A stretch of DNA of 21,956 nt. Origin: UBA12403 sp043808565 (lineage in GTDB: Bacteria; Patescibacteriota; Patescibacteriia; UBA9934; GWF2-40-263). A model generated the notes under the pieces. It was given only the letters and a program-made list of their open reading frames with translations. It was not told the DNA's origin and did no database searches. How positions within the stretch are numbered: position 1 is the first letter of the stretch; each line of letters begins with the position of its first letter. Position numbers and translations under genes: made by a program. The DNA lies in contig JAZDEQ010000018.1 in assembly GCA_043808565.1 (NCBI GenBank), positions 1 through 21,956 of the forward strand, written 5' to 3'. Below are positions 13,371 to 20,536 of this stretch, piece after piece.

Positions 13371-13832
13371 ATGGATCTCATCGGTCTGTGTCTCATTTGG
13401 CCCCTTGTCGCCAACGTCGGAATCGTAATGGGCGCCGAGATCTGCATCAGACTCGGTGGACTACGGCGAGAAAACGGTGTCGGTGAAATCCTTCGCTGTA
13501 GCACGATTGCGATGATAATCATAACCGCAATCATCGTGATTGGGTTTCAAGCCAACCCGCCGCTCTGGAGTCTCGTTTTATATGACGCCATCAGCCTCCT
13601 GTGCTGGTGGCGGCCCCGGCGGCTCTGGGCCTTTTCCTATGGTATTTACCGAAGGCCGGGGCTTGAATTTCCACGGACCAGCAATTCTTGGCGGGCACAT
13701 ATAAAGGAGTCGCTCGTCAAGAACCAGAGGCTCTGGTTGGCGCGACTCGCCAACGTCCCGCTGATCCTAGGCCTCGCCGTCTACGGTGTGTGGTGGATAA
13801 TAACCAACAACGTCCGGATCGTCCTCTCCTAA
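13371..13832 (+). CDS. Hypothetical GC-rich membrane protein
   Basis: I do not recognise this 153-residue protein. It has an N-terminal hydrophobic helix (residues about 3-22), a strong second helix (about 46-62, STIAMIIITAIIVIGF), a possible third around 65-80, and one near the C terminus (about 129-147). Arginine- and tryptophan-rich polar loops lie between. The ATG has a good Shine-Dalgarno (AGGAG about 7 bases upstream), rare in this window, and the gene has its own terminator. Codons are GC-rich at third positions (CTC, GTC, GCC, CGG), unlike the AT-rich neighbours, so it is probably a recent acquisition. It is divergent from the flippase. Confidence 0.65.
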   Translation: MDLIGLCLIWPLVANVGIVMGAEICIRLGGLRRENGVGEILRCSTIAMIIITAIIVIGFQANPPLWSLVLYDAISLLCWWRPRRLWAFSYGIYRRPGLEFPRTSNSWRAHIKESLVKNQRLWLARLANVPLILGLAVYGVWWIITNNVRIVLS

Positions 13833-13843
13833 CCCGCCGTCTT

Positions 13844-13883
13844 GCGCCCCAACCAGCTTCCTGGTCGGGGTCGCTGTTTTTTT
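13844..13883 (+). terminator. Intrinsic terminator of the GC-rich membrane-protein gene
   Basis: ccccaaccag (13847-13856) pairs with ctggtcgggg (13861-13870) with one mismatch around cttc, followed by TTTTTTT at 13877-13883. Confidence 0.8.
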
Positions 13884-13889
13884 AAAACC

Positions 13890-13923
13890 AAAAAATCCCC
13901 AGTCTAACGACCGAGGATTTTTA
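13890..13923. terminator. Bidirectional terminator at the end of the ribosomal operon
   Basis: aaaaatcccc and gaggattttt form a 10-bp stem with one mismatch around a 12-base loop, with A/T runs at both sides. On the minus strand it ends the operon after rpsI. The adjoining sequence 13931-13965 is the empty-site copy of the repeat seen before fmt. Confidence 0.7.
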
Positions 13924-13968
13924 AAATCAAAATTCGTATATTCGGCACTTTTCGTAATTCGTAACAAA

Positions 13969-14367
13969 CTAACGCTTGCTCCACTGTGGTGATCGGCGGG
14001 CCTTTTTCTTACCGTAATGTTTACGTTCTTTAACTCGAGCGTCACGGCAAAGAAAGCCTAGCTTTTTTAAAATTGGTCTGAATTCAAGATTTTCTTTAAT
14101 CAAACCCCGAGAAATAGCTAAGCGTAAGGCATCGGCTTGGCCTTTAATACCACCGCCTTTGGCCCGAGCGGCCACATCAAAACTTTTGTCAGTGCCGGTA
14201 GCTACAAAAGGTGATTTAACAATTTCCTGCCAGTCAAAATGAGGAAAATAAAGTTTAAATTCCTTGCCATTGACAGTAATTGAACCAGTACCGGGTGTCA
14301 GCTTGGCTTGAACCACGGCTTGTTTGCGGCGGCCAAGAGTTTTAGTTGTAAGATCTGCTTGCATCAT
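13969..14367 (-). CDS. rpsI: Small-subunit ribosomal protein uS9
   Basis: Binds the 3' major domain of 16S rRNA; its basic tail reaches the peptidyl-tRNA in the P site. The family start GRRKQAVVQAKLTPGTGSITVNGK is present from about residue 12, as is the central GGGIKGQADALRLAISRGLI. The C-terminal tail RVKERKHYGKKKARRSPQWSKR ends in the conserved KR. Length (132) is normal. It lies nine bases after rplM, the usual L13-S9 pair, and is the last gene of the operon. The start is either of two adjacent ATGs at 14367/14364. Confidence 0.98.
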   Translation of the reverse strand: MMQADLTTKTLGRRKQAVVQAKLTPGTGSITVNGKEFKLYFPHFDWQEIVKSPFVATGTDKSFDVAARAKGGGIKGQADALRLAISRGLIKENLEFRPILKKLGFLCRDARVKERKHYGKKKARRSPQWSKR

Positions 14368-14375
14368 ATTACTTT

Positions 14376-14741
14376 TTACTTTGTGACTTTCAAACGTTTA
14401 AGGCGCAGTGGACGATGAGTATTTTTTGGCAACATGCGCGAAACCATATTTTTAAACAACTTGGCAGCATTTTTTTCAAACAGAGTTTTAATCGTGGCGG
14501 TTTTTAAACCACCCTGATAACCACTGTGGGTATGTTTGACTGTTCGCTCGGCTTTTTTACCAGAAAAAACAATTTTAGAAATATTAGTCACTTCCACAAA
14601 ATCGCCGACATCAAGATTGGGAGTAAACGAAGCTTTGTTTTTGCCAATCAAAATTTTAGCCACCTCGGTTGCTAAACGACCAGGCACTCTTCCGGTGGCG
14701 TCGATTTTTTGATGCTGACGAACGATTTTTACTGCTGCCAT
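14376..14741 (-). CDS. rplM: Large-subunit ribosomal protein uL13
   Basis: An early-assembly protein of the 50S subunit that binds 23S rRNA. Recognised by DATGRVPGRLATEVAKIL (residues 14-31), the central TPNLDVGDFVEVTN and the C-terminal RMLPKNTHRPLRLKRLKV. At 121 residues it is shorter than the 142 of E. coli; both the N-terminal strand and the C-terminal tail after the LKRLKV motif are trimmed, as is common in reduced genomes. Only two bases separate it from the rplQ stop, so translation is probably coupled. rpsI follows directly. Confidence 0.98.
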   Translation of the reverse strand: MAAVKIVRQHQKIDATGRVPGRLATEVAKILIGKNKASFTPNLDVGDFVEVTNISKIVFSGKKAERTVKHTHSGYQGGLKTATIKTLFEKNAAKLFKNMVSRMLPKNTHRPLRLKRLKVTK

Positions 14742-14743
14742 AT

Positions 14744-15094
14744 TTATACAAGTTCGATTTGAACCATATCGGCGGCGTCATTTAAACGATGGCCGAGTTT
14801 AATAATTCTGGTATAACCGCCTGGACGATTTTTGTAACGTGGGCCTAACTCTTCTAAAACTTTTTTAACTGGTAATTCAGTATGAAAAACTGTCATGAGT
14901 TTACGACGAGCGGCTAAAGTTGGCGTTTTACCAGTAGTAATTGCCCGTTCAACCATAGATCGAACGGTTTTAGCTTTGCCTTCAGTAGTTTTAACCTTTT
15001 CGTAAAGAATAATGCTTTCTGCTAAATTCCTTAAAAGCGAGCGCAGAGGAGCACTTTTACGGCCGAGGATTTTTTTCTTTGAACGATGACGCAT
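14744..15094 (-). CDS. rplQ: Large-subunit ribosomal protein bL17
   Basis: A 50S protein near the exit-tunnel side of 23S rRNA. The family start is MRHRSKKKILGRKSAPLR, so the ATG at 15094 is used rather than an upstream TTG at 15121. The conserved LLRNLAESIILYEKVKTTEGKAK helix-loop follows, and the C-terminal GGYTRIIKLGHRLNDAADM motif is complete. At 116 residues the length is normal. It lies 59 bases downstream of rpoA, the standard rpoA-rplQ order. Confidence 0.98.
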   Translation of the reverse strand: MRHRSKKKILGRKSAPLRSLLRNLAESIILYEKVKTTEGKAKTVRSMVERAITTGKTPTLAARRKLMTVFHTELPVKKVLEELGPRYKNRPGGYTRIIKLGHRLNDAADMVQIELV

Positions 15095-15153
15095 AGCTTT
15101 ATGGGAAATTTCAATTTCCAAATTCCAATTTCCAAAATTGTTGTGATTATTTT

Positions 15154-15897
15154 TTATTCAACTGGTAATTCTTCTACTTTTTCGTCATTTTGATTTTCGG
15201 CAGAATTGGGGATCAGAAGCTTAAAGTAACCCAATAAAATTTTGGCTGCTTCTTCGATGGCGTTTTTAAGATCAATAGTCCCATCGGTTTCAATAGTCAT
15301 AACCAGTTTATCGAAGTTGGTAATATCGCCCACCCGGGTGTTTTCTACGCGATAGCCCACGTTACGAACTGGAGAAAAGAGAGCGTCGATAGCAATCATG
15401 CCTAATTCATCGATTTTTTCTTTGCGATCTTCAGTGGCCGAATAACCTCGGCCGCGTTCGATAACGGCTTCGAGATCAAAATCAGCTTTAGCATCGGTTA
15501 AGGTCGCGATGACTAAATCTGGATTAACAATTTCAATATCAGAATTTGGTTCAAAATCCGCGGCCGTGACCACTTTTTCACCTTTTTCACCTTTAACTTT
15601 TAGATGAAGCTTAATTGGGGCATCGGAAAACATTTTTAATCGCAAGCCTTTAAGATTCAAAATAATTTGCAAAACATCTTCTTTAACATTAGGAACTGCC
15701 TGAAATTCGTGGGTCGCGCCTTTAATTTTAACCGCGGTGACTGCTGCTCCGAGCAAAGACGAAAGTAGAACTCGACGCAAGGCATTACCCACGGTAGTGC
15801 CATAGCCAAAATAACACGGCTCCATGGTAAGAAGCGTGATATTTGGCTGCTCAGATGGCTCGATGGTAATTCGGTTGGGAAGTAGAATGTTTTCCAT
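15154..15897 (-). CDS. rpoA: RNA polymerase alpha subunit lacking the C-terminal domain
   Basis: Alpha dimerises and nucleates assembly of beta and beta'. The N-terminal domain is complete: the PCYFGYGTTVGNALRRVLLSS dimer and assembly motif at about residues 27-47, the insert domain, and the second half ending in the NAIEEAAKILLGYFKLL helix. The protein then stops after a short acidic tail at residue 247. The roughly 80-residue C-terminal domain that contacts UP elements and activators is absent, and the 59 bases before rplQ do not encode it. The start ATG 15897 gives the family N terminus (MENILLPNRITIEP); the longer frame to 15963 overlaps rpsD and is not used. Confidence 0.97.
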   Translation of the reverse strand: MENILLPNRITIEPSEQPNITLLTMEPCYFGYGTTVGNALRRVLLSSLLGAAVTAVKIKGATHEFQAVPNVKEDVLQIILNLKGLRLKMFSDAPIKLHLKVKGEKGEKVVTAADFEPNSDIEIVNPDLVIATLTDAKADFDLEAVIERGRGYSATEDRKEKIDELGMIAIDALFSPVRNVGYRVENTRVGDITNFDKLVMTIETDGTIDLKNAIEEAAKILLGYFKLLIPNSAENQNDEKVEELPVE

Positions 15898-15940
15898 AAA
15901 GAAAGGGTTGGTAAAAATGAGAAATTTTATTTTTATCTCA

Positions 15941-16555
15941 CTACCTAGAGTACAATTCAACAATTAATGTTGAATCAAAGACAGATTGCAGATCCTCACC
16001 CTCTGGCAAACTGACAACCTTTCCTCGCAAATCTGCCGGGGTGGCATTTAACCACTTAGGCGCTTGATTTTTAGAAATTTGTTCGACCAGACCCTGAATA
16101 TTTTTCTTTTTTAATTTGATTTCTTTTATAGCAATTTCGTCGCCAACTCGGACGGAAAAAGAAGGAATATCAACGGTTTTACCTTTGACGGTAAAGAAGC
16201 CGTGATTAACCATTTGTCGGGCTTGGCGCCGAGTTTTGGCAAAACCTAAACGATAAACCGTATTATCTAATCTTAATTCCAATTCACGGACCAAATGTTC
16301 AGAAGTGTTACCGGTTTTGCTACGAGCGTTTTCAAAATAACGTCGAAATTGACGTTCCATAACACCATAAAGACGTTTGGCTTTTTGTTTTTCTCGTAAC
16401 TGTAAACCGTAGCCAGAAAGTTTAGGACTCTTTTGCAATGGTCCGTGTTGGCCTGGTGGGAAAGGTCGGCGCTTAAAGGCGCAACGTTCTTTGCCACAAA
16501 GGCTAACGCCTTCTCGACGACACATTTTACAAGTGGTTTTTAGAGTTTTACCCAT
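15941..16555 (-). CDS. rpsD: Small-subunit ribosomal protein uS4, zinc-binding type
   Basis: A primary 16S rRNA-binding protein that starts 30S assembly and helps hold decoding fidelity. The N terminus carries four cysteines (C9, C12, C20, C25) of the zinc-binding C+ form. The S4 RNA-binding domain is at about residues 94-155 (LELRLDNTVYRLGFAKTRRQARQMVNHG), and the protein ends in the conserved IVELYSR. Length 204 is normal. It lies between rpsK and rpoA, the standard alpha-operon order. In other bacteria S4 represses this operon; no S4 site was identified here. Confidence 0.98.
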   Translation of the reverse strand: MGKTLKTTCKMCRREGVSLCGKERCAFKRRPFPPGQHGPLQKSPKLSGYGLQLREKQKAKRLYGVMERQFRRYFENARSKTGNTSEHLVRELELRLDNTVYRLGFAKTRRQARQMVNHGFFTVKGKTVDIPSFSVRVGDEIAIKEIKLKKKNIQGLVEQISKNQAPKWLNATPADLRGKVVSLPEGEDLQSVFDSTLIVELYSR

Positions 16556-16589
16556 AAAAAATGGAAATCAGAATTGGAAATCAGAAGAA

Positions 16590-17039
16590 TTAGATTCGTC
16601 GGGCTCGTGAAGGACGACAGCCGTTGTGTGGCAATGAAGTTTGGTCTTGGATGGACATAATCGATAAACCATTGGCGTTTAAAGCCCGAACTGCAGCATC
16701 GCGACCAGAACCCACGCCTTTTACAAAAACATTAACTTCTTTCAATCCGTAAACTTCGGCTTTTTCGGCCGCGCTCTTTACGACCATACCGGCGGCATAA
16801 GGCGTGGCTTTTTTAGGCCCCTTAAAACCACAGTGACCCGAGGAAGCCCAAGCAATAGTATTACCATTCAAATCGGTTAGGGTAACAATGGTGTTGTTAT
16901 AAGTAGCCTGAATATAAGCCCGACCGTGTGGAGATTGGTGGACAATTTTTTTCTTGCCACCCTTACGAACTGGAGCCTTGGCTTTTTTTTCAGTTTCTGC
17001 CGCTGGGGCGGTAGAATTTTTAACTTTTTCGTCTGCCAT
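16590..17039 (-). CDS. rpsK: Small-subunit ribosomal protein uS11
   Basis: A 30S platform protein that contacts mRNA upstream of the start codon. The conserved core begins at about residue 39 (GRAYIQATYNNTIVTLTDLNG), continues through GVGSGRDAAVRALNANGL and ends in the characteristic PHNGCRPSRARRI. The first 30 residues are a low-complexity Lys/Ala/Glu extension longer than in E. coli (149 versus 129 residues). It starts 18 bases after the rpsM stop in the S13-S11-S4-alpha order. Confidence 0.98.
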   Translation of the reverse strand: MADEKVKNSTAPAAETEKKAKAPVRKGGKKKIVHQSPHGRAYIQATYNNTIVTLTDLNGNTIAWASSGHCGFKGPKKATPYAAGMVVKSAAEKAEVYGLKEVNVFVKGVGSGRDAAVRALNANGLSIMSIQDQTSLPHNGCRPSRARRI

Positions 17040-17057
17040 AAAATAATCGAAAAAACT

Positions 17058-17444
17058 TTAAGTCTTAGTAAGAACCCGGCGACCGCTACCAGAAGTGCGG
17101 CGGACATTGCCTCGAACGGTACGAGAATTAGTTTTGGTTCGCTGACCGCGAGCTGGCAAATGCTTAATATGTCGAGTGCCACGATAACAACCAATATCTT
17201 TTAAGCGTTTAATATTACCCATGACTTCACGGCGTAAATCACCTTCAACTCGATAGCCTTTTTCGACTAATTCGCGAATTTTATTGGCTTGATCATCGGT
17301 TAAATCTTTGGTTCTAATGTCTTCGCTAATATCAGCAACTTTTAAAACCTTTTTGGCCACAGTTGGACCAACGCCATAAATATAAGTAAGAGCGATAATA
17401 ATTCGCTTATTTGCAGGAAGGGTGATACCGGCGATACGAGCCAT
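17058..17444 (-). CDS. rpsM: Small-subunit ribosomal protein uS13
   Basis: A 30S head protein contacting 50S proteins and the P-site tRNA. Typical MARIAGITLPANKRI start; the helix-two-turn-helix region contains YIYGVGPTVAKKVLK, and the basic C-terminal tail ends with HLPARGQRTKTNSRTVRG and later RRVLTKT. Length 128 is slightly above E. coli (118). It starts about 117 bases after rpmJ; that gap holds a large inverted repeat, so the operon may be partly split at this point. Confidence 0.98.
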   Translation of the reverse strand: MARIAGITLPANKRIIIALTYIYGVGPTVAKKVLKVADISEDIRTKDLTDDQANKIRELVEKGYRVEGDLRREVMGNIKRLKDIGCYRGTRHIKHLPARGQRTKTNSRTVRGNVRRTSGSGRRVLTKT

Positions 17445-17464
17445 ATTTGAAATTTCTAATTATT

Positions 17465-17557
17465 AAATGTCTAATGTCTAATGATGGATTTCTTAATTTT
17501 TTAAAATATAGAATATCCTTATTAATTTTGACATTGGAAATTAGACATTGGACATTT
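17465..17557. repeat. Inverted repeat between rpmJ and rpsM
   Basis: aaatgtctaatgtctaat (17465-17482) and attagacattggacattt (17540-17557) pair at 17 of 18 positions around a 57-base AT-rich loop. This is an AT-rich repeat style, with no U-run that would make it a terminator. Confidence 0.7.
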
Positions 17558-17561
17558 TAAT

Positions 17562-17675
17562 TTAGCCTTGTCTTTGCTTGTGACGAGGGTTTTTACAAAT
17601 AATAACCACTCGACGTTTGCGACGAATGACTTGGCAATCACGACAAATTTTTTTTACTGAAGCCCGAACTTTCAT
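17562..17675 (-). CDS. rpmJ: Large-subunit ribosomal protein bL36
   Basis: A 37-residue zinc-binding 50S protein. The sequence starts MKVRASVKKICRDC and ends NPRHKQRQG. The zinc ligands C11, C14, C27 and H32 are all present, so it is the zinc-containing C+ form. It lies between infA and rpsM, the classic position. The stop is TAA at 17562-17564. An 8-bp inverted repeat (tcatcgat/atcgatga, about 17697-17719) lies between it and infA. Confidence 0.97.
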   Translation of the reverse strand: MKVRASVKKICRDCQVIRRKRRVVIICKNPRHKQRQG

Positions 17676-17735
17676 AATTTTAGAATGCAGAAACGTCATC
17701 GATCGTTTTAAAATCGATGATGCGAAAATTTATTT

Positions 17736-17960
17736 TTAAAAACGGTAAACCACTCGACCCTTAGTCAAATCATATAAACTGATTTCCACCTTAACTTCAT
17801 CACCCGGTAAAAGTCGAATGCGATTCATGCGCATTTTACCAGAAAGATGACCAAAAATGGCTTGACCGTTTTCTAGTTTAATTTTGAATTTAGCGCCAGG
17901 CAGAAGTTCTTCGACAACTCCCCGAGCTTCAATGTAATCTTTTGAGACCTGATCGGCCAT
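17736..17960 (-). CDS. infA: Translation initiation factor IF-1
   Basis: Binds the 30S A site during initiation with IF-2 and IF-3. It is a single OB-fold: EARGVVEELLPGAKFKIKLENG followed by HLSGKMRMNRIRLLPGDEVKVEISLYDLTKGRVVYRF, the full-length S1-like pattern. The ATG at 17960 (MADQVSKDY, 74 residues) is preferred over a TTG at 17972. It is the first gene of the ribosomal operon, with a good sigma70-type promoter about 70 bases upstream. Confidence 0.97.
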   Translation of the reverse strand: MADQVSKDYIEARGVVEELLPGAKFKIKLENGQAIFGHLSGKMRMNRIRLLPGDEVKVEISLYDLTKGRVVYRF

Positions 17961-18030
17961 AGTAAGTGCCAAAATTCTATCAAATCAGCGCAAAATTGCC
18001 AAGGCCTCTGTGGATATAAGAAGCGGCAAT

Positions 18031-18059
18031 ATAGTAGACTTTTTACTGAAATATGTCAA
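18031..18059 (-). promoter_or_regulatory. Promoter of the infA-rpsI operon
   Basis: Minus-strand TTGACA (18054-18059), a 17-base spacer and TACTAT (18031-18036). The predicted transcript start near 18024 leaves a leader of about 64 bases before infA. It is the best-matched promoter in the window and sits just after the alaS stop. Confidence 0.8.
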
Positions 18060-18086
18060 GAAAAATTGGTAGATTAGTTAATTAAA

Positions 18087-20039
18087 TTATTTATTAGGTT
18101 CTAAAACCGCTTTAATTCGCCGAATTCCGGCCGAAACCGCCTCTTCTTTAATGATTTTAAAATGCCCGAGAGACCCAGTGTTTTCCACATGCGGTCCGCC
18201 GCAAACCTCGCGACTTACTGGTTTTTCTTCTTTGGCTTGTCCAGAATCCAGCGATGGGTTACCAATCGTATAAACTTTTACTTGGCCTCCGAGTTTTTCA
18301 TATTTATCTTCAAAAACCCCGATAGCATTAAGGGCCTTGGCTTCGGCCAAATCCATCATCTGGCAGAAAATCGGCAAATTATTTTGAATGGCATTATTAA
18401 CAATCTCTTCAACCTGTTTTAATTGTTCAGAGGTCAATTTTTCTGGCTGGGAAAAATCAAAACGTAAGCGCTCAACAGTAATATTTGAACCGCGCTGAAA
18501 AACATGAGGGCCTAAAACTTGGCGTAAGGCCGCTTGGAGCAAGTGAGTGGCCGTGTGGAGCTTGGTAGTCTCTTCAGAGTGATCAGCCAAACCGCCGGCA
18601 AATTTTTGTTCGGCTCCGACCCGAGAAAGGTCTTTGTGCTTTTTAAATTCAGCGGCAAAAACTTCGGCATCCACTTTTTGACCTTTTTCACTAGCCATTT
18701 CCTGGGTTAACTCTAGCGGAAAACCATAGGTTGAATAAAGGACAAAAGCCTCTTCGCCAGAAATGGCTGCGTTTTTAACAAACATTTTTTCAAATTCATG
18801 TAAACCTTTTTCTAAAGTCTTGCTAAACTTTTCTTCTTCTCTTTTTAATTCTTCTAAAATGCTACTTTTTTTATTTTCCAGCTCTGGGTAGGCTTCTTTG
18901 TATTCATTAATATAAATTTCTCCAATCTGGGAACAAAAATTTTCTTGAATACTTAAATCTCTGGCAAAACGAATCGAGCGACGGATAAGACGACGGGTAA
19001 AGTAGCCCTGGTCTTTGTTTGAAGGAATGGCTCCGTCGCTAATCAAAAAAGTAGCCGCTCTTAAATGATCCAAGATTACACGAAATTGTTTTCTTACATC
19101 AACCCAACACCGTTCCCCTTCTTTTACATACTCGCAATCTTTTTTATCTCCGTATACTTTTCCTGATAATTCCTCGAGTAATTTAATTGAGCCAGCGAAC
19201 AAATCAATTTTAAACATGTCTGGATCGCCATTCAAAGCCGCGGCGATTCTTTCTAAACCACCACCAAAATCAACATTTTTATTTTTTAATGGCTCAAAAC
19301 CTTGATTGGTTTTTTTATAAGCCATGAAAACATTATTACCAATTTCCAAAAATCGACCGCAATCACAATTTACATGACAGGGTTCGGCTTGCCACTTAGA
19401 ATTTTCATGTAATTTTAATTCAGCCCCAAAATCCCAAAACATTTCTGAATCTGGACCGCCAGGTTCACCAACCGGCATTTGCTCGGGCACGCCTGCTCGG
19501 CTCCACCAATTTTTCTTTTCATTATAATAAAATATTCGCCCGGCCTGTAAGCCGTCGCGTTCGGGAAAATCAACGATCTTGGCTTCAAGTCCAACACTTT
19601 TAAATTGTTCTTGCCATAATTTAGCCACTTCTTCATCTTTAGGAATACCAATTCCCTCTTGCCCACGAAAACAGGTGACAAACAATTTTTCTGGATTTAA
19701 ACCAACAACTTTAACTAAAAATTCAAACATCCATTCAATTTGTTCTTTTTTAAAATAATCACCCAAAGACCAATTGCCGAGCATTTCAAAAAAAGTAGTA
19801 TGGCGATTATCGCCCGCTTCTTCAATATCTTGAGCCCGAAAACACTTTTGGGAATCAGTAATTCTGGTTCCCGAAGGATGCTGTTCGCCTAATAAATAAG
19901 GCACCATGGGCTGCATGCCAGAACCAGTAAACAAGGTGGTTGGATCATTTTCCGGAATCAAAGAAGCCGAAGGGATGATGGCGTGACCTTTGGCTTTAAA
20001 AAAATCTAAGTAAGCTTGACGGAGTTGGTTGGGAGTCAT
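18087..20039 (-). CDS. alaS: Alanyl-tRNA synthetase, short form without C-Ala domain
   Basis: Charges tRNA-Ala with alanine and edits mischarged Ser and Gly. The class II core begins MTPNQLRQAYLDFFKAKGH, and motif 2 runs through KCFRAQDIEEAG and TFFEMLGNWSLGDYFKKE. The editing domain has the zinc-type set H495 and H499 (LHTATHLL) with C613 and H617 (CGGPH), followed by SAGIRRIKAVLEP. At 650 residues it stops right after the editing domain; the roughly 230-residue C-Ala and oligomerisation part of the 876-residue E. coli enzyme is missing. ATG 20039 is used; the frame extends upstream through repeats and a tRNA-like gene and is not coding there. Its substrate elements G3-U70 and A73 occur in the tRNA-like gene just upstream. 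Confidence 0.97.
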   Translation of the reverse strand: MTPNQLRQAYLDFFKAKGHAIIPSASLIPENDPTTLFTGSGMQPMVPYLLGEQHPSGTRITDSQKCFRAQDIEEAGDNRHTTFFEMLGNWSLGDYFKKEQIEWMFEFLVKVVGLNPEKLFVTCFRGQEGIGIPKDEEVAKLWQEQFKSVGLEAKIVDFPERDGLQAGRIFYYNEKKNWWSRAGVPEQMPVGEPGGPDSEMFWDFGAELKLHENSKWQAEPCHVNCDCGRFLEIGNNVFMAYKKTNQGFEPLKNKNVDFGGGLERIAAALNGDPDMFKIDLFAGSIKLLEELSGKVYGDKKDCEYVKEGERCWVDVRKQFRVILDHLRAATFLISDGAIPSNKDQGYFTRRLIRRSIRFARDLSIQENFCSQIGEIYINEYKEAYPELENKKSSILEELKREEEKFSKTLEKGLHEFEKMFVKNAAISGEEAFVLYSTYGFPLELTQEMASEKGQKVDAEVFAAEFKKHKDLSRVGAEQKFAGGLADHSEETTKLHTATHLLQAALRQVLGPHVFQRGSNITVERLRFDFSQPEKLTSEQLKQVEEIVNNAIQNNLPIFCQMMDLAEAKALNAIGVFEDKYEKLGGQVKVYTIGNPSLDSGQAKEEKPVSREVCGGPHVENTGSLGHFKIIKEEAVSAGIRRIKAVLEPNK

Positions 20040-20062
20040 ATCGAATGGTTGGAAAGGTTTAA

Positions 20063-20098
20063 AAGGCATCAAAGGCAACAGAGGCAGCGGAGGCAACA
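20063..20098. repeat. Degenerate 9-bp tandem repeat in the alaS leader
   Basis: Four units of the pattern rrRGGCarc (aaaggcatc, aaaggcaac, agaggcagc, ggaggcaac) lie 25-60 bases upstream of the alaS start. No regulatory role can be shown. Confidence 0.5.
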
Positions 20099-20140
20099 TT
20101 AGTAAGGACCATTTTATTGGAAAAAGGAAAAAAAGTCTAG

Positions 20141-20176
20141 AAAAACCAACTCTGCCGATTTTGCTCGACAGAGTTG
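20141..20176 (-). terminator. Intrinsic terminator after tRNA-like gene 1
   Basis: Minus-strand CAACTCTG (20169-20176) pairs perfectly with CAGAGTTG (20148-20155), followed by GGTTTTT. It separates tRNA-like gene 1 from alaS, so alaS needs its own promoter. Confidence 0.8.
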
Positions 20177-20197
20177 ATTTGGCGCCAGCTATTTTTT

Positions 20198-20275
20198 TGG
20201 TGGACTCGACGGGGCTCGAACCCATAATTCCAGGTGTCAATCCTGAATGAGGTTGCCAATTACCTCCACGAGCCC
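20198..20275 (-). tRNA. tRNA-like gene 1: alanine-type acceptor, atypical anticodon loop
   Basis: A complete cloverleaf with encoded CCA (78 nt). The acceptor GGGCTCG pairs with CGAGTCC, with a G3-U70 wobble, and the discriminator is A73: the main alanyl-tRNA synthetase identity set. D arm GAGG/CCTC with loop TAATTGGCAA; T arm ATGGG/CCCGT with loop TTCGAGC; variable loop 4 nt. The anticodon stem TCAGG/CCTGG closes the loop ATTGACA, placing TGA at 34-36, with C37 and an extra base before the stem. TGA would be serine, but serine tRNAs have a long variable arm; reading the loop as TTGACAC would give GAC (valine) with an unpaired stem. Identity is therefore unresolved, and it may be a specialised tRNA-like RNA. 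It is preceded by a leader with complementary blocks and followed by a terminator. Confidence 0.7.
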
Positions 20276-20294
20276 ATAAACTGGCATTTTAAAC

Positions 20295-20492
20295 AAAAAA
20301 CTCCTTAGATCGAAATTTCCAAACCAACATTCTGTCATTCTGAACGCCTCGTGAAGAATCTCGCCTCGTGATTATTAAATCGACGGTAGATTCCTCTCGT
20401 GGCGCTCGGAATGACAGTTGGGTTTGAATTTCAATCAGGGGAGTTGATTGCTGACACCTGGAATTTGATTCAATGAAGAACCTCATTCAGAT
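20295..20492 (-). ncRNA. Leader RNA of unit 1: permuted anti-tRNA blocks plus terminator
   Basis: Transcription from the promoter at 20499-20527 would start near 20492. The RNA begins almost at once with CUGAAUGAGGUU (20479-20490), perfectly complementary to 20243-20254 in tRNA-like gene 1. After a 13-nt spacer comes AAUUCCAGGUGUCA (20452-20465), perfectly complementary to 20226-20239. A terminator follows: minus-strand AACTCC pairs with GGAGTT then TTTTT (20295-20304 and 20438-20445), with extended AT-rich pairing. The terminator loop has been enlarged by an 86-bp palindromic repeat. The tRNA-like gene begins 19 bases after the T-run. Confidence 0.5.
20332..20417. repeat. Interspersed palindromic repeat (ctgtcattc type)
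   Basis: ctgtcattctgaacgcctcg begins at 20332 and its inverted partner ggaatgacag ends at 20417, with inner agaatct/agattcct arms. It sits in the loop of the unit 1 terminator and is related in style to the repeat at 9365-9438. Confidence 0.8.
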
Positions 20493-20498
20493 AAAAAT

Positions 20499-20527
20499 AT
20501 TTAAACACAAAAACTATTTTTTGTCAA
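20499..20527 (-). promoter_or_regulatory. Promoter of unit 1
   Basis: Minus-strand TTGACA (20522-20527), a 17-base spacer and TTAAAT (20499-20504). The region aligns with the unit 2 promoter (shared TTGACAAAAA and GTTTTT), showing common descent. Confidence 0.55.
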
Positions 20528-20536
20528 CGCGATAGT

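Noticed and set aside
13767..14045. A minus-strand frame overlapping rpsI and the GC-rich gene
   Set aside because: It is antisense to one gene and out of frame with the other, and it crosses two terminators.
15898..15963. A longer start for rpoA overlapping rpsD
   Set aside because: The family N terminus begins at MENILLPNR (15897), and the extra residues have no counterpart in alpha subunits.
20040..20240. A 67-residue N-terminal extension of alanyl-tRNA synthetase
   Set aside because: It is translated from a tRNA-like gene, a terminator and a 9-bp tandem repeat; the family N terminus starts at 20039.
20198..20275. tmRNA or two-piece tmRNA
   Set aside because: Alanine identity fits, but the RNA has a full D arm and anticodon arm in 78 bases, with no tag frame or pseudoknots nearby.
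20295..20492. T-box riboswitch upstream of alaS
   Set aside because: There is no T-box sequence or antiterminator bulge, the complementarity covers 12-14 bases rather than a codon, and a terminator separates the unit from alaS.
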